Shown: positions 1 to 8,525 of the stretch, piece after piece
How the letters are laid out: each line of letters opens with the position of its first letter
How positions within the stretch are numbered: the stretch's first letter is position 1
From: Candidatus Eremiobacterota bacterium
GTDB lineage: Bacteria; Vulcanimicrobiota; CADAWZ01; Ess09-12
Direction of reading: 5' to 3'
Length of the DNA stretch: 44,333 nucleotides
Assembly (NCBI GenBank): GCA_031082125.1
Contig: JAVHLM010000029.1
Span: forward strand, 65,478-109,810
The notes under the pieces: generated by a model
Seen by the model: only the letters and a program-made list of their open reading frames with translations
The model's database searches: none
Told to the model about the DNA's origin: nothing
Position numbers and translations under genes: made by a program

Positions 1-1186
1 ACTCAGCGGCTCTTCAAAGGAGCAGATTACCTCCCTCTGGGAGAAGAGGACCCGCCCTGCCACACCGCCGGGCAGCAAGAAAGCCCTTTATGACAATGAC
101 AGGATACTGGCCTTTGCCGTCGGGAAGCCCTCGGAGGCCTTCGGCGAGCCTTACAGGATATTCGACAGTGAGCGCATTATCGCACGCCTCCCCGGCCCGC
201 CCTATAAGTTCCTGGACAGGATCACCTCCCTTGAGGCTGAGCCCTGGAAGATGGCTCCCGGGGGCATCATAGAGGCGCAGTATGACGTGCCCCCCGGCGA
301 ATGGTATTTCAGCGAGGAGAGAACCCGCCTCATGCCTTTCTCGGTCCTCCTGGAAGTAGCCCTCCAGCCCTGCGGGTGGCTTGCCGCTTATGTGGGCTCT
401 GCACTCACGAGTGACATTGATCTCTCCTTCAGGAACCTTGGCGGCGAGGCAACTGCGTATAAGCCCGTGACAGAAAGGACGGGCCTTCTCACGACGGGGG
501 TAAAGCTTGCCAGGGTCTCCACCTCGGGGGGGATGATTATCCAGCACTATGAGTTCGAGATGAAAGACCGTGAAGACATCGTCTACAGGGGGAGCACTTA
601 CTTCGGCTTCTTCTCCAAAGAGGCACTGAGAAACCAGGTGGGAATCCGCGATGCAAAAAAATACGAGCCAGGTTCCACAGATCTTTCGGGATGGGCAGCC
701 TCTCCCTTCCCCACCATGTCGCCATTCCCCGGTCCGCAGCTTGCCATGATAGACACTGTCGAGTGCCTTGCACCTTCCGGAGGTCCTGCCGGCCTCGGCT
801 ACATAAGGGGCACCCTCAAGGTGGACCCCTCGGCCTGGTTCTTCAATGCCCACTTTTACCAGGATCCCGTCATTCCGGGGTCCCTTGGCCTTGAGTCAAT
901 GATCCAGCTCATGAAATTCATGGCCCACACAAGGTGGGGCAAAGAGGAGAAGGGCGGCTCCGCACCCTTCGTGCCGATGGTCCCCGGGTACCGCCACTCA
1001 TGGCTTTACCGCGGGCAGGTCATTCCCCCCGACAGGCTCGTCACCGTAGAGTGCTGGATCACCTCCCGCGACGACCTGCACCGCTTCATCACCGCCGACG
1101 GCTTCCTCACCGTGGACGGGAGGCTTATCTATGGAATGAAAGATTTTACCCTCGCCATGGAGAATATCGGGACATGCGCTACATGA
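1..1186 (+). CDS. pfaC: PfaC-type polyunsaturated fatty acid synthase, C-terminal dehydratase region (5' partial)
   Basis: The reading frame is open from base 2, so the gene begins upstream; 394 residues are visible. An internal ATG at 251 is not the start, because the family-typical stretch FAVGKPSEAFGEPY and the RLPGPPYKFLDRI block lie before it. The fragment is a double hot-dog FabA-like dehydratase of the kind that ends PfaC. The first, probably non-catalytic fold carries LLEVALQPCGWLAAYVGS. The second carries the FabA-like active-site block AHFYQDPVIPGSLGLE, with the His at about residue 284 (base 851) and Glu where FabA has its acidic residue. In PUFA synthases these domains dehydrate and isomerise 3-hydroxyacyl-ACP intermediates to place cis double bonds. 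Upstream KS/CLF domains are outside the window. The stop overlaps the oleA start, so the genes are translationally coupled. Confidence 0.9.
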   Translation, partial: LSGSSKEQITSLWEKRTRPATPPGSKKALYDNDRILAFAVGKPSEAFGEPYRIFDSERIIARLPGPPYKFLDRITSLEAEPWKMAPGGIIEAQYDVPPGEWYFSEERTRLMPFSVLLEVALQPCGWLAAYVGSALTSDIDLSFRNLGGEATAYKPVTERTGLLTTGVKLARVSTSGGMIIQHYEFEMKDREDIVYRGSTYFGFFSKEALRNQVGIRDAKKYEPGSTDLSGWAASPFPTMSPFPGPQLAMIDTVECLAPSGGPAGLGYIRGTLKVDPSAWFFNAHFYQDPVIPGSLGLESMIQLMKFMAHTRWGKEEKGGSAPFVPMVPGYRHSWLYRGQVIPPDRLVTVECWITSRDDLHRFITADGFLTVDGRLIYGMKDFTLAMENIGTCAT

Positions 1187-2217
1187 AGGTATATCTCGAG
1201 GCAATCGGCTACGAGCTCCCTCCCCTGGTGGTGACCACCGGGGAGCTGGAAGAGCGTCTGGCGCCCCTCTTTGCGAAGCTCCACATCCCCGAGGGACAGG
1301 TCGAGGAATGGACAGGGATCCGCGAGAGACGATGGTGGGAGGCCGGCTATCCCCTCTCCCAGGGCGCCGTGGAAGCTGCAAGGAAGGCAATCAGGCAGTC
1401 CGGCATAAGCCCCCGCGACATCGAAATCCTTATTTACGGCGGCGTGTGCCGCGAGCAGTTTGAGCCCGCCACGGCATGCAGGGTGGCATCACAGCTCGGC
1501 ATCAGCCCCGATGCGGAGATTTTTGATATAAGCAACGCATGCCTGGGTGTGCTCAACGGCATCGTGGAGGTGGCAAACCGCATAGAGCTCGGGCATATAA
1601 GGGCGGGGCTCGTAGTCTCCGCCGAATCGGCGAGGGAAATCAACGAGTTTGCCATAGAGCGCATGCTCAGGAAGGGTACCATGGAATACTTTGTGGGAGC
1701 CCTGGCTACTCTTACGGGGGGCTCAGGGGCCGTGGCGGTCCTCGTCACCGACGGGTCTTTCACCGGCACTCCAGGCCACAGGCTTGTGGGAAGTGCGGCT
1801 TGCGCTGATCCCGAGTTTCACAGCCTCTGCCGCTGGGGCATGGAAAGGGCGGCCGGAGAGCATTACATCATGACCATGTGCACCGACTCGGTGGCGGTGC
1901 TGAAAAACGGCGTGGAGCTCGGGAAAAGAACCTGGAAGCGCTTTCTCCGGATAATGGGGTGGAATGCCGGCGACGTGGACAGGACCATATGCCACCAGGT
2001 GGGCTCAAGCCACCAGGAGGCCATCCTGAAAGCCCTGGGCATCGCGCCCGAAAAAGATTTCGTCACCTATCCGTACCTCGGAAACATGGGCACCGTCTCC
2101 CTCCCCCTCACGGCAGCTCTTGCCGACGAGCGGGGCCACCTCAGGAAAGGCCACCGCACGGGATTCCTCGGCATAGGAAGCGGCCTCAACTGCCTCATGC
2201 TGGGGTGGGAGTGGTGA
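1183..2217 (+). CDS. oleA: OleA-type acyl-thioester condensing enzyme (thiolase superfamily)
   Basis: The 344-residue product is normal for OleA, the KAS III-like enzyme that condenses two fatty acyl thioesters head-to-head (non-decarboxylative Claisen) to a 2-alkyl-3-ketoacid. The catalytic triad is visible: Cys in SNACLGVLNG, His in TICHQVGSSHQ and Asn in YLGNMGTVS. The start at 1183 forms an ATGA overlap with the pfaC stop; an ATG at 1174 in the same frame is the alternative and has a GGAG about 11 nt upstream. The frame stays open further upstream, but only as an out-of-frame reading of pfaC. Its position directly after pfaC, followed by oleB, oleC and oleD, identifies it as OleA rather than FabH. 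The likely substrates are products of the PUFA synthase (inference). Confidence 0.92.
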   Translation: MKVYLEAIGYELPPLVVTTGELEERLAPLFAKLHIPEGQVEEWTGIRERRWWEAGYPLSQGAVEAARKAIRQSGISPRDIEILIYGGVCREQFEPATACRVASQLGISPDAEIFDISNACLGVLNGIVEVANRIELGHIRAGLVVSAESAREINEFAIERMLRKGTMEYFVGALATLTGGSGAVAVLVTDGSFTGTPGHRLVGSAACADPEFHSLCRWGMERAAGEHYIMTMCTDSVAVLKNGVELGKRTWKRFLRIMGWNAGDVDRTICHQVGSSHQEAILKALGIAPEKDFVTYPYLGNMGTVSLPLTAALADERGHLRKGHRTGFLGIGSGLNCLMLGWEW

Positions 2218-3098
2218 AAGCATACTATCCTTTCATAGGCCACCACCACGACATCGGCGGCCTGAAGCTCCATTATCTTGACGAGGGTAAGGGCGATCCT
2301 GTCGTGATGATCCACGGCAATCCCACATGGTCCTTTTATTACCGATCCCTCGTTGAGGCTCTCAGGGGCTCATACCGCGTCATCGTGCTCGATCATATCG
2401 GGTGCGGGCTTTCCGACAAGCCCGGCCGCCAGACCTACCCTTATACTCTTTCCCGGCGCGTCGATGATCTTGAAAACCTCCTCGCCTTGTGCGGCGCAGA
2501 AAAAGACCTTACCCTCGTGGTCCATGACTGGGGAGGGATGATCGGGATGACGTACGCCGTCCGCCATCCCGAGGCCGTGAAGCGGTTCGTGGTGCTCAAC
2601 ACCTCTGCCTTCCGACTTCCCGCAGGAAGGCCCTTCCCATGGATGCTTGCCCTTATAAGAAACACTCCCCTGGGAGCCTTTCTCGTGCAGGGCCTCAATG
2701 CCTTCTGCCTGGGAGCTCTCGCCTTTTGTGCAAAGGAGAAAAAGCTCTCCCGTGAAGAAAAGGAGGCATACCTCGCCCCCTATGACACCTGGGAGCACCG
2801 TATAGCAGTGCTGCGCTTTGTCCAGGACATCCCCCTCAGGCCAGGCGACGACTCCTACGATACAGTGGTCTCCACCGAGGAGCACCTGGGCCTTTTCAGA
2901 GACCATCCCATGCTCATCCTGTGGGGGATGGGCGATTTCGTCTTCGACGGCCATTTCCTCGAGGGATGGGCGCAGCGCTTCCCGAAGGCCCTCGTTCACC
3001 GCTTCCCCGGTGCCGGCCATTATGTGCTGGAAGATAGAGGAATTGAGATTGCGGCCCTCGTAAAAGAATTCCTTGCAGCCAATCCTCTCAAGAGGTAA
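2214..3098 (+). CDS. oleB: OleB beta-lactone decarboxylase (alpha/beta hydrolase, haloalkane dehalogenase-like)
   Basis: The protein has 294 residues from a GTG that overlaps the oleA stop (GTGA); another in-frame GTG lies at 2211. The HGNPTWSFYYR segment forms the oxyanion region, Asp in VVHDWGGMIG is the nucleophile and His in GAGHYVLED is the catalytic base. An acidic residue in WGMGDFVFDG fits the third triad member. This is the haloalkane-dehalogenase-like architecture of OleB, which decarboxylates the cis-beta-lactone made by OleC to a cis-olefin. Sequence alone would not exclude a dehalogenase; the position between oleA and oleC decides the call. Confidence 0.9.
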   Translation: MKAYYPFIGHHHDIGGLKLHYLDEGKGDPVVMIHGNPTWSFYYRSLVEALRGSYRVIVLDHIGCGLSDKPGRQTYPYTLSRRVDDLENLLALCGAEKDLTLVVHDWGGMIGMTYAVRHPEAVKRFVVLNTSAFRLPAGRPFPWMLALIRNTPLGAFLVQGLNAFCLGALAFCAKEKKLSREEKEAYLAPYDTWEHRIAVLRFVQDIPLRPGDDSYDTVVSTEEHLGLFRDHPMLILWGMGDFVFDGHFLEGWAQRFPKALVHRFPGAGHYVLEDRGIEIAALVKEFLAANPLKR

Positions 3099-3101
3099 GC
3101 C

Positions 3102-4769
3102 ATGACACCACCCGCCATAGTCAACGTGGCCATGCACCTTCCAGAGATGGCCCGGCAGAAACCCCACTCCATTGCCGTAGTCTGCCCCCAGGGGCGTGAC
3201 GGCGGGGGCAGGGTGACATACAGCCACCTTACCCTGAAACAGCTCAACGACGAGAGCGACACCCTCGCATGGGGCATTGAGTCTGCAGGCATCAGGCGCG
3301 GCACGCGCACGGTGCTGATGGTATCACCCTCCCTTCCCTTTTTCGCCCTCACCTTCGCCCTTTTCAAGACAGGCGCCATTCCGGTGATGGTCGATCCCGG
3401 CATAGGCATCAAAGGCCTCGGGCAGTGCCTTGCCGAGGCGGAGCCTTCTGCTTTCATAGGGATTCCCAAGGCACAGGCGGCCCGCCTGCTCTTCAAGTGG
3501 GCCTCATCGACGGTAAAAATCTCCATCACTGTGGGAAAACGCCTCTTTTGGGGCGGATTTACTCTCAAAGAGATAAGAGAGAGGGGACTGGGGAAAGGCC
3601 CTTACAGGATGGCTGAAACGGGCGCCGGCGACATTGCCGCCATTCTTTTCACCAGCGGGAGCACCGGTGTCTCCAAGGGAGCCGTATATACTCACGGCAT
3701 CTTTGACAGCCAGGTGAAGTACCTCAGGGAGATCTATGGCATCGAGCCCGGTGAGATGGACCTTGCCACCTTTCCTCTTTTCGCCCTCTTCGGCCCCGCC
3801 CTGGGAATGACAGCCATCATCCCCGACATGGACGCCTCGCGTCCTGCCTCGGCCGACGCCGGCAGGCTCATCGAGGCCATCGAGGACTTCGGCGCCACCA
3901 ATATGTTCGCTTCGCCGGCCCTCATCAACAAGGTGGGGCGGTACGGCGAGTCGCGGGCCATCACCCTTCCCTCACTCAGGCGCGTCATATCGGCAGGGGC
4001 CCCCGCAAGGCCCGACGCCCTGGAGCGCTTTTCAAAGATGCTGGGGGAGGGCGTGGAGATTTTCACTCCTTACGGCGCCACGGAAGCCCTCCCCGTCTGC
4101 AACATCGGGAGCAGGGAGATCCTCGGCGAGACAAGAAAGGAGAGCGACGAAGGGAAAGGTGCCTGCATCGGAAAGCCCGTCAGGGACATCACGCTGAAGA
4201 TCATAAAAATAACCGATGAGCCCATTGCCGCGTGGTCGGAAACCCTTGTCTCGCCGAGGGGCGAAATCGGCGAGCTGGCCGTGAAAGGGCCTATCGTGAC
4301 AAGGGAGTATTACCAGCGTCCAGAGTCCACAAGGCTTGCGAAGATCGCCGAAGGTAACGGCGGGGAGTTCTGGCACCGCATGGGCGACGTGGGCTACGAG
4401 GACGAGAGGGGAAGGATATGGTTCTGCGGAAGGAAATCCCACCGCGTCGTCACCGCCGAAAGGACCCTCTTCACCATCCCCTGCGAGGCCATCTTCAATG
4501 CCCACCCCGCCGTATTCCGCTCGGCCCTCGTGGGCGTGAAGAGAAATGGCGCCACGGTCCCCGTGATGTGCATCGAGCTTGAAAAGGGGACGCCGGGGGA
4601 GAAAGAGGGGAAAATCCGGGAAGAGCTTCTTGCCCGCGGCGCCCGTTATCCCCACACGAAAGGGATCACCACCCTGCTTTTTCACCCCTCGTTCCCCGTG
4701 GACATAAGGCACAACGCCAAGATATTCCGCGAGAAGCTCGCCCTGTGGGCTGAAAGGACCATGCCATGA
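3102..4769 (+). CDS. oleC: OleC beta-lactone synthetase (AMP-dependent synthetase superfamily)
   Basis: The 555-residue protein is an ANL-superfamily adenylating enzyme. The P-loop-like A3 motif is LFTSGSTGVSKGAV, the A5-type motif is TPYGATEALPV and the GDVGYEDERGRIWFCGR block matches the conserved A7/A8 region. OleC uses ATP to close the 3-hydroxyacid made by OleD into a beta-lactone, the substrate of OleB. The ATG is 3 nt after the oleB stop and the TGA overlaps the oleD ATG (ATGA). Without the neighbours it would be annotated as a long-chain acyl-CoA synthetase; the operon makes OleC much more likely. Confidence 0.92.
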   Translation: MTPPAIVNVAMHLPEMARQKPHSIAVVCPQGRDGGGRVTYSHLTLKQLNDESDTLAWGIESAGIRRGTRTVLMVSPSLPFFALTFALFKTGAIPVMVDPGIGIKGLGQCLAEAEPSAFIGIPKAQAARLLFKWASSTVKISITVGKRLFWGGFTLKEIRERGLGKGPYRMAETGAGDIAAILFTSGSTGVSKGAVYTHGIFDSQVKYLREIYGIEPGEMDLATFPLFALFGPALGMTAIIPDMDASRPASADAGRLIEAIEDFGATNMFASPALINKVGRYGESRAITLPSLRRVISAGAPARPDALERFSKMLGEGVEIFTPYGATEALPVCNIGSREILGETRKESDEGKGACIGKPVRDITLKIIKITDEPIAAWSETLVSPRGEIGELAVKGPIVTREYYQRPESTRLAKIAEGNGGEFWHRMGDVGYEDERGRIWFCGRKSHRVVTAERTLFTIPCEAIFNAHPAVFRSALVGVKRNGATVPVMCIELEKGTPGEKEGKIREELLARGARYPHTKGITTLLFHPSFPVDIRHNAKIFREKLALWAERTMP

Positions 4770-5764
4770 AGATTATGGTGACAGGCGCCACGGGCTTCCT
4801 GGGAGGCGCCCTTGCGAGAACGCTTGTCCAAAGGGGTTTCGCCGTCAGGACTCTGGCACGGTCAAAGGCCTCCCCGCTTGAAGAAGCCGGAATCGAGGTA
4901 TATGGCGGCGATCTCACCAGCGAAGAGGCCGTGTCCGAGGCCCTCAGAGGCTGTGACGCCGTCTGCCACGTGGCGGCAAAGCCGGGAGTCTGGGGACCCT
5001 ACAAAGATTATTACAATGCGAACGTGAAAGGCACAGAGCATGTGCTCGAGGGGTGCCGGCGCCATGGGATAAAAAAGCTTGTCTTCACCAGCTCGCCGAG
5101 CGTGGTTTTCAGCAACAGCGATCAAAGCGGCGTGACGGAGAATGAGCCTTATCCCCGCAGCTTCCTGGCTCACTACCCCGCGACGAAGGCAATCGCCGAG
5201 CGCATGGTCCTGGGGGCGCACGGTGCAAGCCTTTCCACGGTGAGCCTGAGGCCCCACCTTATCTGGGGCCCCGGTGACAGGCACCTGGTCCCCCGCCTCA
5301 TCAGCCGGGCAAAAGCAGGGAAGCTCCGCATCGTGGGAACGGGAAAGAACCTTGTGGACTCCGTCTATATCGACAATGCCGTGGAAGCCCATATCCTGGC
5401 GCTCCTCAAGCTTGAGCCGGCCTCGCCCGCAGGGGGAAAGGCTTATTTCATCACCAATGGGGAGCCCATGCCCCTGGCGGACCTCATGAATGCGATCCTT
5501 TCCGCCGCCGATCTCCCCCCCGTCACCAGGAAAATTCCCGCAGGCCTTGCCTACGCCGCCGGCGCCCTCATGGAGCTTGGCTACGGCATTCTGCGGAAGA
5601 AGGAGGAGCCCCTTATGACGAGATTTCTTGCCAGGGAGCTCGCATGCGCCCACTGGTTCGACATCTCGGCAGCCCGCAGGGATATCGGCTACTCACCGGC
5701 AATCACTATAAGGGAGGGAATAGAAAGGCTCAGGGAGTGGCTGAAAAATCATGGAGACAATTGA
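4766..5764 (+). CDS. oleD: OleD 2-alkyl-3-ketoacid reductase (extended SDR)
   Basis: The 332-residue protein is an extended short-chain dehydrogenase/reductase resembling 3-beta-hydroxysteroid dehydrogenases. The N-terminal Rossmann motif is TGATGFLGGAL, a Ser cluster is in VFTSSPSVVF, and the catalytic YxxxK is in HYPATKAIAERM. OleD reduces the OleA product to the 2-alkyl-3-hydroxyacid with NADPH. The start overlaps the oleC stop by 4 nt. The last 14 nt overlap the next gene, so translation is probably coupled along the whole operon. Confidence 0.92.
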   Translation: MKIMVTGATGFLGGALARTLVQRGFAVRTLARSKASPLEEAGIEVYGGDLTSEEAVSEALRGCDAVCHVAAKPGVWGPYKDYYNANVKGTEHVLEGCRRHGIKKLVFTSSPSVVFSNSDQSGVTENEPYPRSFLAHYPATKAIAERMVLGAHGASLSTVSLRPHLIWGPGDRHLVPRLISRAKAGKLRIVGTGKNLVDSVYIDNAVEAHILALLKLEPASPAGGKAYFITNGEPMPLADLMNAILSAADLPPVTRKIPAGLAYAAGALMELGYGILRKKEEPLMTRFLARELACAHWFDISAARRDIGYSPAITIREGIERLREWLKNHGDN

Positions 5765-6434
5765 AATCTGGAAGGTCCCGCTTTATCTCGAAGACACAGG
5801 GCTTGAGGCCCTGGAGAGGCTTCTTTCACCTGATGAGAGCGCCCGCGCGGCAGCTTTCAGGTTCCCCGACGGGAGGAGGCGCTATAGCGCTTCCCGCGGT
5901 GCCCTTCGAGCTATCCTTTCGCATTACACAGGGGAGAAGCCTGCCGACCTCCTCCTTACCGCCACTCAGGCAGGGAAGCCGGAGCTTGCGGGCAGGAGCG
6001 CCGTGGTGCATTTCAATGTATCCCACTCGCAGGACACATGTCTTATTGCCGTCTCCCGGTCAAGGCCCGTGGGTATAGACGTGGAAACCATAAAGCCCGA
6101 CATTGAATTAGAGAAAATCGCAGAGCGTTTCTTCACCTTGGGGGAATATGAAGCCCTCATGGCCCTGCCGGAAGACCTGAGGCTCAAGGCCTTTTACCGC
6201 TGCTGGACCTTCAAGGAAGCCTACGTAAAAGCATTGGGAAGCACCATGTGGGAGCTCATGGAAAAGGTGGAGGTATCCCTTGATCTCTCAGAGCCTCCCG
6301 CAATCATCCACGGCAGGGAGCCTCTGGAAGAATGGTTTCTTGCCGCCCTTCCTCTTGGGGAGACACTCGCGGGGGCCCTCGCTTCGCCTGGGAAAGAAGC
6401 GCCAATTGCCTGGCACACCTTTCAGGGGCCCTAG
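5751..6434 (+). CDS. pfaE: Sfp-type 4'-phosphopantetheinyl transferase (PfaE role)
   Basis: The 227-residue protein has the Sfp-type signatures: SRGALRAILSHY near residue 45, HFNVSHSQD near 85, GIDVETI with the Mg-binding Asp/Glu near 105, and FYRCWTFKEAYVKALG near 150. It transfers phosphopantetheine from CoA to carrier-protein serines. As the last gene of the pfa-ole operon it probably activates the tandem ACP domains of the PUFA synthase, as PfaE does in Shewanella-type systems. The ATG at 5751 lies inside the end of oleD. Confidence 0.88.
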   Translation: METIEIWKVPLYLEDTGLEALERLLSPDESARAAAFRFPDGRRRYSASRGALRAILSHYTGEKPADLLLTATQAGKPELAGRSAVVHFNVSHSQDTCLIAVSRSRPVGIDVETIKPDIELEKIAERFFTLGEYEALMALPEDLRLKAFYRCWTFKEAYVKALGSTMWELMEKVEVSLDLSEPPAIIHGREPLEEWFLAALPLGETLAGALASPGKEAPIAWHTFQGP

Positions 6435-6454
6435 GCACCTCCAGTCAGGCCCCT
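6424..6454. terminator. Hairpin between convergent genes
   Basis: AGGGGCC at 6424-6430 can pair with GGCCCCT at 6448-6454 across a 17-nt loop. It spans the stop codons of pfaE and of the convergent small gene. There is no clear T-run on either side, so its role as a terminator is weakly supported. Confidence 0.3.
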
Positions 6455-6713
6455 ACCCTCTGCCGTCCAGCACGAAAATGGTCTGATTGCCCACCTTGAG
6501 AGCCACCGAGAGCTCAAGAGCCTTGATAATCTTCTGGAGTGCTATGAGAATACGAGGATCGGCAAGATACCTTGCGGTCATCTGCGCAATGCGGTAAAGG
6601 CCTTTAAAATTCGCCACCTGAAAGGTGACACAGTCACCTTCGGCTGATATGAGGCCTTCCTCACCGTCTACGGTAAACTCAATCTCCCCGAAAATATCAA
6701 GCTCAGCTTGCAT
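6453..6713 (-). CDS. Small protein of unknown function (86 residues)
   Basis: I do not recognise this family. The product is acidic at its N-terminus (MQAELDIFGEIEF) and has a helical centre (KGLYRIAQMTARYLADPR), ending with ALKVGNQTIFVLDGRG. It has no signal peptide or membrane segment, so it is probably cytoplasmic. It overlaps the upstream 75-residue gene by 11 nt, suggesting coupled expression and perhaps a complex of the two products. Confidence 0.65.
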   Translation of the reverse strand: MQAELDIFGEIEFTVDGEEGLISAEGDCVTFQVANFKGLYRIAQMTARYLADPRILIALQKIIKALELSVALKVGNQTIFVLDGRG

Positions 6714-6930
6714 CGCCCTGGCTTTTCTGGTCCCTGGTGCGGATCTTCAGGGTCCCGTTGAACCGCCAGTGGTAGTACTCGGGATTGTCACCTGAGCGAC
6801 TGGGAACGAGGACCTCCATGTTGGCGAGCTCGTAGGAGATCTCTGCCCCGCGACCTGTGAGCAAATCATACAGCCCTATTGCAAAATCAGGCCAGGTCTT
6901 GGTTTCCTTGACATTTTCATCGACTTTCAC
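6703..6930 (-). CDS. Small protein of unknown function (75 residues), GTG start
   Basis: The GTG at 6930 is preceded by an excellent AAGGAGG ribosome site at about 6938-6944 (reverse strand), which decides the start. The product includes TWPDFAIGLYDLLTGRGAEI and HWRFNGTLKIRTRD, with no recognised domain or catalytic motif. It is followed with an 11-nt overlap by the 86-residue gene, so the two form a small bicistronic unit. Whether they belong with the upstream lipoprotein (28 nt away) is unclear. Confidence 0.65.
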   Translation of the reverse strand: MKVDENVKETKTWPDFAIGLYDLLTGRGAEISYELANMEVLVPSRSGDNPEYYHWRFNGTLKIRTRDQKSQGDAS

Positions 6931-6958
6931 CTTTTTTTTCCTCCTTGGATTCTGAATC

Positions 6959-8419
6959 CTATTGTTTTTGAAAATAGACGATATTCTCAGAAGAGAGCGC
7001 TCCGTAATTTGTATAAAGCATTACAGAGCCCGTAGTAAGCAGGACACCGGCGATGTCTCCCACTCCTGAGTTTCCCTCAGTGAGGACAGTGCCGCTTGAG
7101 TTCTTCATATAGATGGTGGTGGGCTGCTGGGAAGGCCAGGTAACTCCATCTGTAGAGTAAGCAAGCCCCTGCTTCTCGAGGAGATACGTGGAATACATCT
7201 GGTACTGACCGTTGGCAAGGATCACTATGGGATCGTGCCAGTCATCGTAGAGCTTCGTGAAGTTTCCGAAGGTGAGGCCGTCAGACGATGTGCTCATGAT
7301 CAGGTCGCTCGGTCCTGACGTTCCCGTGAACTCCCCGGAGAAAATGCCCACAACCTTTCCGTTCGTGGCGTAAAAGTAAGTGCCATGGCCTGCAAGCTGC
7401 AGGACTGCTGATGAATCATAGGGGGAAATATCTATTCTCACTCCCTCCTTCGTGAAGGTGACGCCGTCATTTGATATGGCGCTCCTTACCTGGTATTTCG
7501 CAGTACCCCCCGGAGCCATATAAGCGCCCGCCTGGTAATACATCCTGTACCTGCCGTCAGTGAGCTTGAGGACACTCGGCCCCGACACCGTGTAATCTCT
7601 TGCCGAGGCATCATCGGTGGGTGTCACGCAGGTGCCCTTCACCGTCCAGTTGATAGCATTGGTAGATTCGGCATATTTAATCGAGCGTGTGGCAGAATGC
7701 CCGTAATACATACGGTACACACCACTGCTGAAATACACTATATCGGCCATGCCCGCGCCGCCGGTCTCATTGCCGGCATCCTTCCCCAGCGCATAACCCT
7801 GCAGTATCCATGTCTCACTGGCAGGAGTGGCGCTCGGTGAAGGCGTTGGCGACACACTGGCAGTCGGTGACGGGGTGGGAGAGACACTCTGAGTCGGAGA
7901 GGGTGAAATTGTCGGCGTGGGCGGCGTGGGTGCCGGTGACGGATTGGGCGTGGGATTATAGAGTATCTGCACGGCAGGGCTGGTTCCCGATGAGCTCCCG
8001 CTTGCACTCACTATGGCAATGCTTATGGAATCTCTTGCAGTCATCACGTTCTTAGAAGCGGGCACGAGGCAGGTGACGCTCGTGTCGCTCCAGGCGCCGT
8101 AGCTCTGGGCCTGCGCCTGGCCGCCCCCCGAAAAAGTGAAGAGGGCATAGCTTGTGGCGCCGCTCTCAACCTGCGAGCTCCCGAAGCCGCTCCCCGTTAT
8201 CTCGCACCAGTCGCCTGAACGTACAGGCTGGCCGGTGCTGTTGAGGTTTGTCACTCCCGATATCTGGGGTGTCGCAGCGGTGCCTGAGCCGCCGTCCCCC
8301 CAGTAATATCCTCCCCCGGAGCTCCCGCCTCCGCCGCAGCTTGCGAACAGGAATACGGTGAAAATTGAGAGGAGAAGCAAGGCCCAGATGCTGAAGGACT
8401 GCCTGATGCGAAAAATCAT
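6959..8419 (-). CDS. Lipoprotein with TIG/IPT-like domain, Pro/Thr/Ser linker and predicted beta-propeller
   Basis: The N-terminus has a hydrophobic signal ending in the lipobox LFASC followed by a glycine-rich tether, so the mature protein should be a surface or periplasmic lipoprotein. Residues about 50-155 resemble an IPT/TIG fold (PQISGVTNLNS, WCEITGSGFGSS). A linker of PTPSP/PSPT repeats spans about 155-205. The C-terminal 280 residues repeat short aromatic blades (YRMYYGHSA, YRMYYQAG, YQMYSTYL) typical of five-bladed propellers of the sialidase/GH32-43-like type. No catalytic residues can be assigned. The ATG follows a GGGAGG ribosome site. Confidence 0.75.
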   Translation of the reverse strand: MIFRIRQSFSIWALLLLSIFTVFLFASCGGGGSSGGGYYWGDGGSGTAATPQISGVTNLNSTGQPVRSGDWCEITGSGFGSSQVESGATSYALFTFSGGGQAQAQSYGAWSDTSVTCLVPASKNVMTARDSISIAIVSASGSSSGTSPAVQILYNPTPNPSPAPTPPTPTISPSPTQSVSPTPSPTASVSPTPSPSATPASETWILQGYALGKDAGNETGGAGMADIVYFSSGVYRMYYGHSATRSIKYAESTNAINWTVKGTCVTPTDDASARDYTVSGPSVLKLTDGRYRMYYQAGAYMAPGGTAKYQVRSAISNDGVTFTKEGVRIDISPYDSSAVLQLAGHGTYFYATNGKVVGIFSGEFTGTSGPSDLIMSTSSDGLTFGNFTKLYDDWHDPIVILANGQYQMYSTYLLEKQGLAYSTDGVTWPSQQPTTIYMKNSSGTVLTEGNSGVGDIAGVLLTTGSVMLYTNYGALSSENIVYFQKQ

Positions 8420-8525
8420 AGAACACCTCCCGGTCTGTGATGAAAAAATCAGTCGAGATAAGTTTATTACGGACCCCTCAGAAGATTATACCAGAAAGGC
8501 ACTTCCGGGGTCAATCTCCCCATTT

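Noticed and set aside
7835-7960. Short tandem repeat that might be a CRISPR or microsatellite
   Set aside because: It encodes the in-frame Pro/Thr/Ser linker of the lipoprotein; no spacers.
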